Assembly (NCBI GenBank): GCA_029202545.1
Contig: CP119311.1
Span: forward strand, 2,170,001 to 2,234,000
DNA from: Candidatus Pseudobacter hemicellulosilyticus
Lineage (GTDB): Bacteria > Bacteroidota > Bacteroidia > Chitinophagales > Chitinophagaceae
Length of the DNA stretch: 64,000 nt
Reading direction: 5' to 3'
A program made the translations under genes and the position numbers. Below, piece by piece: positions 53,053 to 60,923 of the stretch (position 1 is the stretch's first letter; the number at the start of each line of letters is the position of its first letter). The notes beneath the pieces were generated by a model. It was not told where the DNA came from, did not search any database, and saw nothing but the letters and a program-made list of their open reading frames with translations.

Positions 53053-54366
53053 TCAGAGGTTTTCCAGCAGCTCCACCACTTTCTCCCTTTTAAGGATCAG
53101 GTAGCCCAGCCGGTCGTTACTGATCCCTTCCTTGAGCTGGTAGCTGAAATGCAGCTGGTCGCCCACCACGGTGGTCTCAAAGAAGCGGAAAGAAATGTTC
53201 GGGTAGGCTTGCAGCTCATCCCCGATCTCATAGAGATGGGTGGAAAGGATGAACAAAGAGCTTTTTATTTTGATGAGTCCCTTGATCACGGTGGAAGAAC
53301 ATTTCATGGCGTCCTGTACATTGGTGCCCTTGAACAGTTCATCTATCAGCACCAGCCATTTATGTCCATCATTGATCTTGACAATGGTATTGCGGATGCG
53401 CTGTACTTCATTGAAGAAATAGCTTTCGCCCTTCACAATATTGTCCACCACGTTGATATTGCTCAGCAGCCCGTCAAATAGGGTGAGCCGCATGTGTTGT
53501 GCAGGTACGCCCATACCCAGGTGGGCCAGGAAAACAGCGGAGCCAACAGATTTGATGAACGTGCTTTTGCCGGCCATATTGGCACCGGTCAGGAACAGGA
53601 AATTACTTTCCTTGTTGAGCTGTACATCATAGGCTACCGGCACGGGCAGCAGGATATGGTACAGCTGCCGGGCGTCAATAAGCGGCTGGGGCTGGTCCAC
53701 AAATTCCGGGAAGCTGAGCTTATACTGTTTCATGGCTACGGCCATGGAGTACCAGGCATCAAAGCGGCCATAGATACTGATCAGTTCAAAAACAGCTGTT
53801 TTGAAATGGCTGCGGACAAAGCCTCCGTACTGGATGATCTCCGTCCAGGTAAATATATGTCCCGGGTCCCGGGATGCCAGCTCCAGCAGCGTGGATTTGT
53901 TGATCAGCTGCCCGGCCCGGCTCAGCAGGGCGCGCAGGGTAGCCGGCTGCTCTTCGCCGCTGAAAAGGCTGATCAGCTGCTGGATGCCCCTGATAAAATC
54001 CGCAAAATGCGTTATGGAGTAACGCACCAGGGAGAAATCGGCGGCATGAAAGACCTTATAGGTAAAAGCATTCAGCAGGTAAGGCGAGGGGATGGCGTCC
54101 AGCCCGCTGTCATAGAATTTCTCTATCACCATCAGGGTGCCATTACTGATATTGGTGGGCCAGCGGTCCAGGGCGCCGCTGACAGAGCGGATGATCTGCT
54201 GGGTGTCCTGGATCTGCTTCAGCTCGCCGAAAGGCTGCCGGAAATACTTCATCAACCATTCCCTTCCTTCCACCGTCTGGGTGAAGTTAAGTTTATGGAA
54301 TACGGAGAATTCTTCTTCGGCCTGGAAGATGGAGAGATCGTTGAAGGTTGTATTATCGAGCTGCAT
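53053..54366 (-). CDS. MutS-like DNA mismatch repair ATPase, short
   Basis: 437 residues. The C-terminal ATPase carries Walker A FLTGANMAGKSTFIKSVG, DELFKGTNVQDAMK (Walker B/D loop) and STHLYEIGDELQAYPN. It lacks the mismatch-reading domain I and the connector of full MutS. It belongs to a group of shorter MutS-family proteins in Bacteroidota whose exact DNA role is not settled, so it should not be labelled mutS proper. It is 11 bp from the dihydroorotase gene, so they may be co-transcribed. Confidence 0.9.
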   Translation of the reverse strand: MQLDNTTFNDLSIFQAEEEFSVFHKLNFTQTVEGREWLMKYFRQPFGELKQIQDTQQIIRSVSGALDRWPTNISNGTLMVIEKFYDSGLDAIPSPYLLNAFTYKVFHAADFSLVRYSITHFADFIRGIQQLISLFSGEEQPATLRALLSRAGQLINKSTLLELASRDPGHIFTWTEIIQYGGFVRSHFKTAVFELISIYGRFDAWYSMAVAMKQYKLSFPEFVDQPQPLIDARQLYHILLPVPVAYDVQLNKESNFLFLTGANMAGKSTFIKSVGSAVFLAHLGMGVPAQHMRLTLFDGLLSNINVVDNIVKGESYFFNEVQRIRNTIVKINDGHKWLVLIDELFKGTNVQDAMKCSSTVIKGLIKIKSSLFILSTHLYEIGDELQAYPNISFRFFETTVVGDQLHFSYQLKEGISNDRLGYLILKREKVVELLENL

Positions 54367-54377
54367 AGGCGTTTGGC

Positions 54378-55718
54378 TTATCTTTCAAACAACATCCGTT
54401 GTCCTTTCTGAGATTCATCCCACTGACCATTTCCATACACCAGGTGTCCATTTACAAAAGTATGGGTTATGGATGCCGGGAAGTGGAATCCTTCCAGCGG
54501 GCTCCAGCCGCATTTGTAAAGAATATTTTCTTTTGTTGCAGTGGTGGGCTGCTCCATATCCACCAGTACCAGGTCCGCCCAGTAGCCTTCCCGGATATAC
54601 CCGCGCTTTTCAATCTGGAAGCACCTGGCTACGGCATGGCTCATTTTCTCCACTACTTTCTCCAGGGAGATCCTGCCTTCTTTTACGTAATGGAGCATTA
54701 ACAGTAGCGGATGTTGTACCAGGGGTAAACCGGCATGCGCTTTCTCATAGGGTTCATTCTTTTCCGCCCAGGTATGGGGCGCATGGTCGGTGGCAATCAC
54801 ATCCAGCCGGTCGTCGAGTAATGCTTTCCACAATGCCTCGCGGTTGTGCGGGGCTTTGATGGCAGGATTGCATTTAATGAGGTTGCCCAGCCGGGCATAG
54901 TCGTCACTGGTGAAATGCAGGTGATGTACACAGACCTCGGCCGTGATCCGCTTATCTTCCAGCGGGATCATATTGGTGAACAGCTGCAGCTCTTTCTCCG
55001 TGCTGATATGCAGGATATGGAGGCGGCTGTTATGCTTTTTGGCAAACTGTATGGCGGCGAAGGAGGATTCAAAACAACCGTTCTCATCGCGGATGAGCGG
55101 ATGGTCGGAAGGTTCCAGTTCGGCCTTGCCAGCCTTGATCCTTTCCAGGTTGGCCTTGATGATCTTCTCATCCTCGCAGTGGGAAGCAATCAGCACCTCG
55201 CTTTCGCTGAACAGTTTTTCCAGGGTGAGGTAGTTGTCTACCAGCAGGCCGCCGGTGGAAGAGCCCATGAAGACCTTGATGCCGCAGATCTCTTTTTTAC
55301 GGTCGTTGGTACGCAGGGCCTCGTCCGCATTTTCGTTGGAAGTGCCCATGAAAAAAGAGTAGTTGGCCAGGGAGGTGTTGGCCCCGATAGTGTATTTATT
55401 TTCCAGCAGCTCCTGTGTGAATACAGGTGGCACGGTATTGGGCATCTCCATAAAGGAGGTAACGCCGCCGGCTACTGCTGCTTTGGATTCAGTGTAGATG
55501 GATGCTTTGTGGGTGAGACCAGGCTCACGGAAATGTACCTGGTCGTCAATGGCGCCGGGTAATAAATACTTGCCTTCGCCGTTTATTTCCGTAACGCCGG
55601 GCGCGGCGCTGATGCTGCCGGCGATCTTTTCGATCCGTCCCTTCGAGAGCAATACATCCTGTGGAATAGATTGGCCTTCGTTTACTACTATTACGTTCTT
55701 TATCAGGTAATTTTGCAT
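54378..55718 (-). CDS. pyrC: Dihydroorotase
   Basis: 446 residues from ATG 55718 (MQNYLIKNVIVVNEG). It cyclises carbamoyl aspartate in pyrimidine synthesis. Amidohydrolase signatures: DDQVHFREPGLTHK near residue 57, KVFMGSSTGGLLVD near 150, ASHCEDEKII, ILHISTEKEL and IATDHAPHTWAEK. In the first metal motif the common HxH is QVH, so the first metal-ligand histidine is replaced by Gln. Other members of this lineage that I recall carry the same change. The start lies 24 bp from the divergent Wzi-like gene. Confidence 0.92.
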   Translation of the reverse strand: MQNYLIKNVIVVNEGQSIPQDVLLSKGRIEKIAGSISAAPGVTEINGEGKYLLPGAIDDQVHFREPGLTHKASIYTESKAAVAGGVTSFMEMPNTVPPVFTQELLENKYTIGANTSLANYSFFMGTSNENADEALRTNDRKKEICGIKVFMGSSTGGLLVDNYLTLEKLFSESEVLIASHCEDEKIIKANLERIKAGKAELEPSDHPLIRDENGCFESSFAAIQFAKKHNSRLHILHISTEKELQLFTNMIPLEDKRITAEVCVHHLHFTSDDYARLGNLIKCNPAIKAPHNREALWKALLDDRLDVIATDHAPHTWAEKNEPYEKAHAGLPLVQHPLLLMLHYVKEGRISLEKVVEKMSHAVARCFQIEKRGYIREGYWADLVLVDMEQPTTATKENILYKCGWSPLEGFHFPASITHTFVNGHLVYGNGQWDESQKGQRMLFER

Positions 55719-55742
55719 ATCTTGAAAAATAATACTGGTCTG

Positions 55743-57449
55743 ATGATCAAACAATCCAACATGCAATTTATTGTAAAAACCATAACCGGACTTGCTATTT
55801 TATCGGCGCCGCTTGCTGTTCAGGCCCAGTCTACGTTTCTGCCGCAGGGCAGTAAACACCAGCCCTTCCTGAACCGGCTGGAGATCAAATTGCAGCGGAA
55901 CCTTGATCTCAACGTATCTACTATAAAACCTTTTAGTCGCCGCACCGCCGTGGAAGTGGCCGAATACGCGGATTCCCTGCAAACAGCCACCGGTAACCTG
56001 CTCAATAAAGTGGACCGGGCCAACCTGCAAAGCCTGCTCCTGAACAATTCAGAATGGGTGGAGGGCGACCGCTCCGCTTTTGCCAGTAAAAAAAGTCTCT
56101 GGAACACCTTCTATAAAACCAAAGCCAATTTTTTTGAGGTAGATGAGAACGATTTCTTCCTGGCCGTGAATCCGGTGCTGCAATTACAGCTTTCTTCTGA
56201 AAGTGATGATTCCGATAAGACCCTTTTCCTCAATACCCGCGGTGTAACCCTGCGGGGCATGATCGCCAAACGCCTTGGTTTCTCCGCCTATGTAACCGAG
56301 AACCAGGAGCGCGGTCCCCTGTTCCTCCAGGACCGGATCAACCAGTTCAATGCCGTGCCCGGCGTTGGCTTTTATAAAAAATACAAGACCACCGGGGTGG
56401 ATTATCTCGATGCCCGTGGCTCTATTAATTTTACCGCCGCCAAATACCTCGACTTCCAGTTCGGGTACGACAAGCTCTTTATCGGTAATGGCTATCGCAG
56501 CCTTTTCCTGAGTGATTATGGCAACAGCTATCTTTTCCTGAAGATCAATACCAAGATCTGGAAGTTCAACTATATGAACCTGTTCATGGAGCTGACGCCA
56601 CAGACCATCCGTATCAATGCCGGCAATAAGCTGCTGGATAAAAAATATGTGGCCATGCACCACCTGAGCCTGCAGGCCACCCGCTGGCTCAACGTAGGGG
56701 TGTTTGAAGCCATCAGCTTTGGCAGGACCAACCATTTTGATTTCACCTATCTTAACCCCATCATCTTCCTGCGCGCTTCCGAGCAGCAGAACGGCAGTGC
56801 CGACAATGCCATCGTTGGCTTTGACGCCAAAGCCAATGTGGCCAAAAAGCTGCAGTTCTATGGCCAGTTTGCCCTGGATGAACTGGTGATCAAAGAATTT
56901 ACTTCCAGCAAAGGCTGGTGGGGGAATAAGTTTGCCCTTCAGTTAGGCGGCAAATACATTGACGCCTTCGGAGTGCCCAACCTGGATATTCAGGGAGAAA
57001 TGAATTTTATCAGGCCTTTCACCTATTCCCATTATGACTCGGTAGCCAATTACACCCATTATAACCAGCCACTGGCCCATCCCATGGGCGCCAATGTGGT
57101 GGAAGCTATTGGTATTGTCCGTTACCAGCCGCACCCCAAATGGACGGCTTCTGCGCGGGTGATTGCCTGGAAGCAGGGAACGGATACGGCCAATGCCAAT
57201 TTCGGCAGTGATATCTTCAAAGGCAATGAGACCCGTTCTGCTGATTATGGGTACAAACTACCGAGCGGTCCCAAAACAAATGGCCTCAATGCACAGCTGC
57301 TGCTCAGCTATGAATGGAAGGAAAACCTCTTCCTGGAAGGTGCTGCGCTGTTACGCCGGTTGAGCTCCGATCTGGCGCCGACCAACAACAATTCCGTGAT
57401 CACGGTAGGGGTCAGGTGGAATATGTTCCGCCGCGAGTACGATTATTAA
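55743..57449 (+). CDS. Outer-membrane beta-barrel, Wzi-like capsule assembly protein
   Basis: 568 residues from ATG 55743; ATG 55761 (MQFIVKTITGLAILSAPLAVQAQ) is also possible and gives a better signal peptide. The body is beta-barrel-like with many aromatic strand ends. Signatures GFDYLDARGSINF-like (TGVDYLDARGSINFTAAKYLDFQFGYDKLFIGNGYRSLFLSD), YLNPIIFLRASEQQNGSADN and the end GVRWNMFRREYDY match Wzi-family proteins of Bacteroidota. These hold surface polysaccharide at the outer membrane. The polysaccharide genes are 8 kb away, so the functional link is only suggestive. Confidence 0.75.
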   Translation: MIKQSNMQFIVKTITGLAILSAPLAVQAQSTFLPQGSKHQPFLNRLEIKLQRNLDLNVSTIKPFSRRTAVEVAEYADSLQTATGNLLNKVDRANLQSLLLNNSEWVEGDRSAFASKKSLWNTFYKTKANFFEVDENDFFLAVNPVLQLQLSSESDDSDKTLFLNTRGVTLRGMIAKRLGFSAYVTENQERGPLFLQDRINQFNAVPGVGFYKKYKTTGVDYLDARGSINFTAAKYLDFQFGYDKLFIGNGYRSLFLSDYGNSYLFLKINTKIWKFNYMNLFMELTPQTIRINAGNKLLDKKYVAMHHLSLQATRWLNVGVFEAISFGRTNHFDFTYLNPIIFLRASEQQNGSADNAIVGFDAKANVAKKLQFYGQFALDELVIKEFTSSKGWWGNKFALQLGGKYIDAFGVPNLDIQGEMNFIRPFTYSHYDSVANYTHYNQPLAHPMGANVVEAIGIVRYQPHPKWTASARVIAWKQGTDTANANFGSDIFKGNETRSADYGYKLPSGPKTNGLNAQLLLSYEWKENLFLEGAALLRRLSSDLAPTNNNSVITVGVRWNMFRREYDY

Positions 57450-57515
57450 GCCTAAGCGTTTCCTTTATCCGCTACAGCTAAAGGATTATCTGTAGCAGGC
57501 GGTTTTATGTAACCG

Positions 57516-57524
57516 TAAATTTGC
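57516..57524 (+). promoter_or_regulatory. Candidate promoter box before the structured region
   Basis: TAAATTTGC, a perfect TAnnTTTGC, inside the small inverted repeat AACCG/CGGTT. The -33 element is weak. Transcription would start near 57530. Confidence 0.4.
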
Positions 57525-57529
57525 GGTTG

Positions 57530-57650
57530 CAATAAACTTTCATGCGTGGAGGTATTGTGCAGGGAAGGGTATCCTGTTGCCCGGATCTCTGCAACGCTCA
57601 GGCTGCGGGTGGAACACCTGCCATGGAAGGTACTGGCGCAGTACATTTAA
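57530..57650 (+). ncRNA. Possible structured RNA of unknown type
   Basis: Several stems can be drawn. GTATTGTGC (57554-57562) pairs fully, with G-U pairs, with GCGCAGTAC (57629-57637), closing the region. Inside are GCGGGTG-gaa-CACCTGC and CCTGTTGC/GCAA-CAGG stems. No match to SRP RNA, 6S RNA or a riboswitch that I know. There is no clear terminator at the 3' end. Confidence 0.25.
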
Positions 57651-57703
57651 AACATTTGTATTCAATAATTTATAAGGAGAATAAAACAGTGAGGCAGGGG
57701 CAT

Positions 57704-57730
57704 AAAAAAAGTGCCGCTTTTCGGCGGCAC
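57704..57730 (-). terminator. Minus-strand intrinsic terminator
   Basis: GTGCCGC/GCGGCAC perfect 7-bp stem with a 6-base loop, followed on the minus strand by seven T. It is 340 bp beyond the PorT stop, so it ends either a long PorT 3' region or a separate minus-strand transcript. Confidence 0.75.
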
Positions 57731-57767
57731 CTCACTAATCAAATACCATTAACCATTAAACCTTATC

Positions 57768-57797
57768 CTATGAATGTAAAAGTAATATTTTTTTCAT
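57768..57797 (-). other. Tiny reading frame MKKILLLHS in an AT-rich block
   Basis: ATG at 57797 to TAG at 57768, nine codons. The opposite strand also has a tiny frame, MNVKVIFFSL (57769-57801), preceded by the tandem ACCATTA words at about 57747-57762. Either may be the trace of a lost signal-peptide start. Weak. Confidence 0.3.
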
Positions 57798-57847
57798 TGT
57801 AACATAACATTTGGGGTAGAAAAGTTTTTAAACAGGTTATGTACATT

Positions 57848-57871
57848 CCGGCGCTCTGAAAGAGGCGCCGG
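57848..57871. repeat. GC-rich hairpin
   Basis: CCGGCGC TCT gaa AGA g GCGCCGG, a 10-bp stem with one bulge. Without a T-run. It lies between PorT and the terminator, in the same putative transcript. Confidence 0.5.
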
Positions 57872-58067
57872 CAAGGCTGAAAAAGGCAGTCCGCCCTTTT
57901 CTGAATGCTATCCATTGGTACCTGTGATCAAAGGGCATGCCCATCCCTGAAAACCAGTAAGCCGGAGGCTAACGGGATCAGGTAGCTGACGCAAGGAATA
58001 GTTGCAATAGCAGGCTATTGGCGGAGTAGACTTTGCTAACGGCGCTCATTATCCGCAGATGCTGTTC

Positions 58068-58784
58068 TTACCCTTCAAAAATGAGGGAGAACATGATCAT
58101 CCGGGACTGGAGCCGGTCAATGGTATTGGAGAATTTCAGGTTCTGGTCGCGGGAGTGGATATTTCCCAGACCATTGCTGATCTTGATTTCGGGCGAGAGG
58201 ATGAATACGGGAAAATAGAAATTGAAACCGATACCGGCTTCTACCCCGAAATCATATTTTTTCAGCTTTACCAGGTCTTCTGCCCGGCGGGCGGTGGAGT
58301 TGGAGGCCAGGTCATATTCCACCTTTCCACCGCCAAACATATACACGCGGAAATTGCCGATCCGGTCAGAGCGGAACTTGAGGTGTACCGGCAGGCCCAG
58401 CAGGATGGATTCCACCCGCTTGGTCATGACAGGTTGCTCTTCCCTGGAGTTATCCGGGGTAGGCAGGTGATAGGTGAGATTTTTATAGGAAAACAACAGC
58501 TGGGGAAATATAGCCCTGATCTCAAAACGGTTGGAGAGGCGGTAGGTATGGATACCGGCCAGCCCAAAGCCACCCATGTTCTCTGGTTCCACCACCATGA
58601 TGCTGTCCTGGGACAGGAAACTGGAATGATGGCTCATCTGGAACCGGGAGCTATTGTAACTCAAGGCAATACCGAGATAGTATTTCTTTTCATCGTGATT
58701 GGGCAGGTTCAGTTCCAGCTCACGCTGTGCCATACTCCCCAAAGAAGTCAGTAAAAGGATCCCGATCAGGGCCGTCCGGATCAT
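58068..58784 (-). CDS. porT: PorT/SprT-like outer-membrane protein of T9SS
   Basis: 238 residues from ATG 58784 (MIRTALIGILLLTSLGSMAQ), a good signal peptide. This start overlaps the ubiE stop by 4 bp (ATGA), the sign of translational coupling; the longer frame from 58817 is less likely. The body is a small beta-barrel (YYLGIALSYNSSRFQM, FGVEAGIGFNFYFPVFILSPEIKISNGLGNI) typical of PorT, needed for type IX secretion. Next to ubiE, as in other Bacteroidota. Secreted proteins with T9SS tails elsewhere in the window depend on this system. Confidence 0.88.
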   Translation of the reverse strand: MIRTALIGILLLTSLGSMAQRELELNLPNHDEKKYYLGIALSYNSSRFQMSHHSSFLSQDSIMVVEPENMGGFGLAGIHTYRLSNRFEIRAIFPQLLFSYKNLTYHLPTPDNSREEQPVMTKRVESILLGLPVHLKFRSDRIGNFRVYMFGGGKVEYDLASNSTARRAEDLVKLKKYDFGVEAGIGFNFYFPVFILSPEIKISNGLGNIHSRDQNLKFSNTIDRLQSRMIMFSLIFEG

Positions 58785-59536
58785 CCGGCGGCTTTTCTTC
58801 CGCAGTAAATTGTGCATATACCTAAGCTCAACCTTTTTAAAGTGGTTTCAGAAAATCCGGCTTGTTGTAAAATGTGTAGAAATGTTTCGCCTTCGGGAAA
58901 TGCTTTAATGGATTTATCTAAATAGGAATATGCGTCTTTGTTCTTTGAGAGCCATTGCCCTGCTTTGGGCGCTATGACTTTCATATACAGGTTGTACAAT
59001 GGCTTGAAAAGCACCTGCTTAGGTTTAGAAAACTCTAAAATTACGGCTTTGCCGCCAGGTTTCAAAACACGGTACATTTCCCGCAGGCCGGTTTCCAGGT
59101 GCTCAAAATTGCGCACACCGAAGGCTGCGGTTATGGCATCAAACGTATTGTCATTAAAGTTTATTGCTTCACTATCACCCTTTAACAACTCTATACGATC
59201 TGATAACCCGAGCTTGGCCACTTTCTGGCGGCCTACCTCCAGCATACCTGTTGAAATATCTATGCCAATGATCTTTTCCGGCTGTAAATATTTGTGGGTC
59301 ATGATGGCCAGATCGCCCGTGCCGGTGGCCACATCCAGTACCTGCCTGGGTTTTAGTGCTTTCAGCTCCCGGATGGCTTTTTTTCGCCAGCTAATATCGA
59401 TCCCCCCGGAGAGGAAACGATTCAGGAAATCGTACCGGAAGGCAACCTGGTCGAACATGGCAGCTACCTGTTCTTTTTTGGTCTGACCGGCATTTTCGAA
59501 GGGGACGATGGTATCGTGCGGTAGTGGCTTGCTCAT
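58781..59536 (-). CDS. ubiE: Demethylmenaquinone/ubiquinone methyltransferase UbiE
   Basis: 251 residues from ATG 59536 (MSKPLPHDT). It methylates the quinone ring in menaquinone synthesis. The motifs are KKEQVAAMFDQVAFRYDFLNRFLSGGIDISWRKKAI, VLDVATGTGDLAI (SAM binding), FDAITAAFGVRNFE and PGGKAVILEFSKP. A TATCTTTGC box sits 6 bp before the ATG, giving a near-leaderless transcript. It ends in an ATGA overlap with porT, so the two are one translational unit. Divergent from engB. Confidence 0.95.
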   Translation of the reverse strand: MSKPLPHDTIVPFENAGQTKKEQVAAMFDQVAFRYDFLNRFLSGGIDISWRKKAIRELKALKPRQVLDVATGTGDLAIMTHKYLQPEKIIGIDISTGMLEVGRQKVAKLGLSDRIELLKGDSEAINFNDNTFDAITAAFGVRNFEHLETGLREMYRVLKPGGKAVILEFSKPKQVLFKPLYNLYMKVIAPKAGQWLSKNKDAYSYLDKSIKAFPEGETFLHILQQAGFSETTLKRLSLGICTIYCGRKAAG

Positions 59537-59542
59537 AGCGCC

Positions 59543-59551
59543 GCAAAGATA
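59543..59551 (-). promoter_or_regulatory. Promoter -7 box of ubiE-porT
   Basis: On the minus strand TATCTTTGC, perfect TAnnTTTGC, 6 bases before the ATG. This equals the arrangement at DUF983. Confidence 0.6.
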
Positions 59552-59563
59552 CAACCTATCCCT

Positions 59564-59571
59564 TATCTTGC
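59564..59571 (+). promoter_or_regulatory. Candidate promoter box of engB
   Basis: TATCTTGC, 15 bp before the engB ATG at 59587, in the divergent gap with ubiE. Confidence 0.4.
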
Positions 59572-59586
59572 AGCCTAATCCCAGTC

Positions 59587-60240
59587 ATGACCATAAAATC
59601 AGCCACTTACGTCATCAGCAGCCCGGAACATGCCAAGGCGCCAGCGCCCGACAGGCCGGAGTATGCTTTTATTGGCCGCAGCAATGTGGGCAAATCTTCC
59701 CTGATCAATATGCTGTGCGATAACCAAAAGCTGGCCAAAACCTCGGGCACGCCCGGTAAAACGCAGCTGATCAACCATTTTGCGCTGGAAAGCCTTCCTG
59801 CTCCTAAACCCGGCGCCAAGGCCCGTCCCAGCCAGCAGTCCTGGTATATTGTGGACCTGCCCGGTTATGGATTTGCCAAAGTATCCCAGAACCAGCGGAA
59901 GCAATGGGAAAAGATGATAGAGCATTACCTGCGCGAACGCCGGAACCTGGCCATGGTCTTTATCCTGATAGATTCCCGGCATTCGCCGCAGCAGATCGAC
60001 CTGGATTTTGTAAACCAGCTGGGCGCCTGGGATGTACCCTTCAGCCTGGTATTCACCAAGGCCGATAAGGAAACACAGCGGGAAGTGGCCAAAAATGTGA
60101 AAGCTTTCCTGGATGCCATGCGTAAGACCTGGCAGTTCCTGCCCCGGCACTTTGTGACCAGTGCCATTAAAAAAATGGGAAAAGACAATATCCTCGGGCT
60201 GATAGAAGAAATGAATAGTGAATATGCAGCTGGCAAGTGA
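59587..60240 (+). CDS. yihA: Ribosome-biogenesis GTPase EngB (YihA/YsxC)
   Basis: 217 residues. G1 FIGRSNVGKSSLINML near residue 30, G3 DLPGYGFAKVSQ, G4 VFTKADKETQ, and G5 TSAIKKMGKDNI. It assists assembly of the 50S ribosomal subunit and is normally essential. About fifteen extra residues (PAPKPGAKARPSQQ) are inserted before G3, near 75-90. The gene is monocistronic and ends before a strong bidirectional terminator. Confidence 0.96.
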   Translation: MTIKSATYVISSPEHAKAPAPDRPEYAFIGRSNVGKSSLINMLCDNQKLAKTSGTPGKTQLINHFALESLPAPKPGAKARPSQQSWYIVDLPGYGFAKVSQNQRKQWEKMIEHYLRERRNLAMVFILIDSRHSPQQIDLDFVNQLGAWDVPFSLVFTKADKETQREVAKNVKAFLDAMRKTWQFLPRHFVTSAIKKMGKDNILGLIEEMNSEYAAGK

Positions 60241-60360
60241 TGCTGTTCACAATCCGTGCGGCCACAGCATTGCTATAGTGATATAGTAAAGGATGTGCAG
60301 GTGGACCGGCCGGGGGCGACAAAGCCCTGAGCCATGATACGGATACCACAACTACCAATA

Positions 60361-60392
60361 AAAAACCCTCGCTGATAAAGCCGAGGGTTTTT
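60361..60392. terminator. Bidirectional terminator between engB and ykuK-like gene
   Basis: AAAAACCCTCG, 10-base loop, CGAGGGTTTTT, a perfect 11-bp stem with T-runs on both strands. The ykuK-like stop codon overlaps its right arm. Confidence 0.85.
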
Positions 60393-60864
60393 AGTTTACT
60401 ACCTTATTGGCGCAACTGCTGCTGGCAAAGGCCTCCGGTTTGGCTTTAAAGGCAAAGCCCATCCCCAGGATATAGCCCATGGCTTCCTTCAGTGCGTCAT
60501 TGCTTTTAAAATGCGGATTGGTATTAATGTCTGCATGCACTTCCATATCCACATTGTACTGCGTAAAAAGATTGCAGAGGTCGTAGGCCGTCTCAATGCT
60601 GCGGGCCACTTCCACCAGCATGCGTTCCTTGATGCTGAACTGCTGACGGGTCTTATCGTTCTGGATGAACATAAAACCACCATGGCCTTCCCGGAGGAAA
60701 ACAATGACTGTAGCAAATTCGGTCTCGGAACCTTTCACCTGGGAGTCGGTGCCAATGCAAACCTTGAGGTGGTAACCTTTTGCGGTTTCCCGTTTGATGG
60801 CGTTTTCAACGGCATCGATGATCGGCTGATCGAGCGGATCACCATTGAATTTTCTCCATACCAT
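60391..60864 (-). CDS. YkuK/DUF458 family RNase H-like protein
   Basis: 157 residues. Begins VWRKFNGDPLDQPIIDAVENAI, then IGTDSQVKGSETEFATVIVFL with an Asp (about residue 40), and EVHADINTNPHFKSNDALKEAMGYILGMGF. This layout is that of the YkuK/DUF458 family with an RNase H-like fold; activity is not known to me. The promoter region overlaps a perfect 10-bp inverted repeat, suggesting a regulator site. Confidence 0.85.
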   Translation of the reverse strand: MVWRKFNGDPLDQPIIDAVENAIKRETAKGYHLKVCIGTDSQVKGSETEFATVIVFLREGHGGFMFIQNDKTRQQFSIKERMLVEVARSIETAYDLCNLFTQYNVDMEVHADINTNPHFKSNDALKEAMGYILGMGFAFKAKPEAFASSSCANKVVN

Positions 60865-60869
60865 ATGTA

Positions 60870-60902
60870 AATGGGTTTTCCGAATTTAACGAAAAACCCA
60901 TT
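60870..60902. repeat. 10-bp inverted repeat flanking the ykuK-like promoter
   Basis: AATGGGTTTT (60870-60879), 13 bases, AAAACCCATT (60893-60902). The 13-base centre holds CGAATTTA, which on the minus strand is TAAATTCG, a near-match to the -7 box. Either an operator that brackets the promoter or a hairpin at the end of the metalloprotease mRNA. Confidence 0.55.
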
Positions 60903-60923
60903 GACTGCCAAAAAGAGGGGCTA

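Larger units (their letters stand above)
57450..58067. other. 618-base gap with structured and AT-rich elements
   Basis: Contains a candidate structured RNA (57530-57650), a perfect terminator-type hairpin (57704-57730), tiny reading frames on both strands (57768-57801) and a strong GC-rich hairpin (57848-57871). A reading frame at 57542-57802 (+) has no protein character. PorT ends at 58068. Confidence 0.5.

Noticed and set aside
53053..54366. Genuine mutS mismatch repair gene
   Set aside because: Too short (437 residues) and without the mismatch-recognition domain; called MutS-like only.
57530..57650. SRP RNA, 6S RNA or cobalamin riboswitch
   Set aside because: Short words such as GCAACGCT and GGGAA recall these, but the defining parts (the SRP AGCAGC loop, the cobalamin GCCACTG box) are absent.
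57542..57802. 86-codon plus-strand frame
   Set aside because: Composition looks like translated structured DNA, and it runs across the terminator hairpin and AT-rich leader words.
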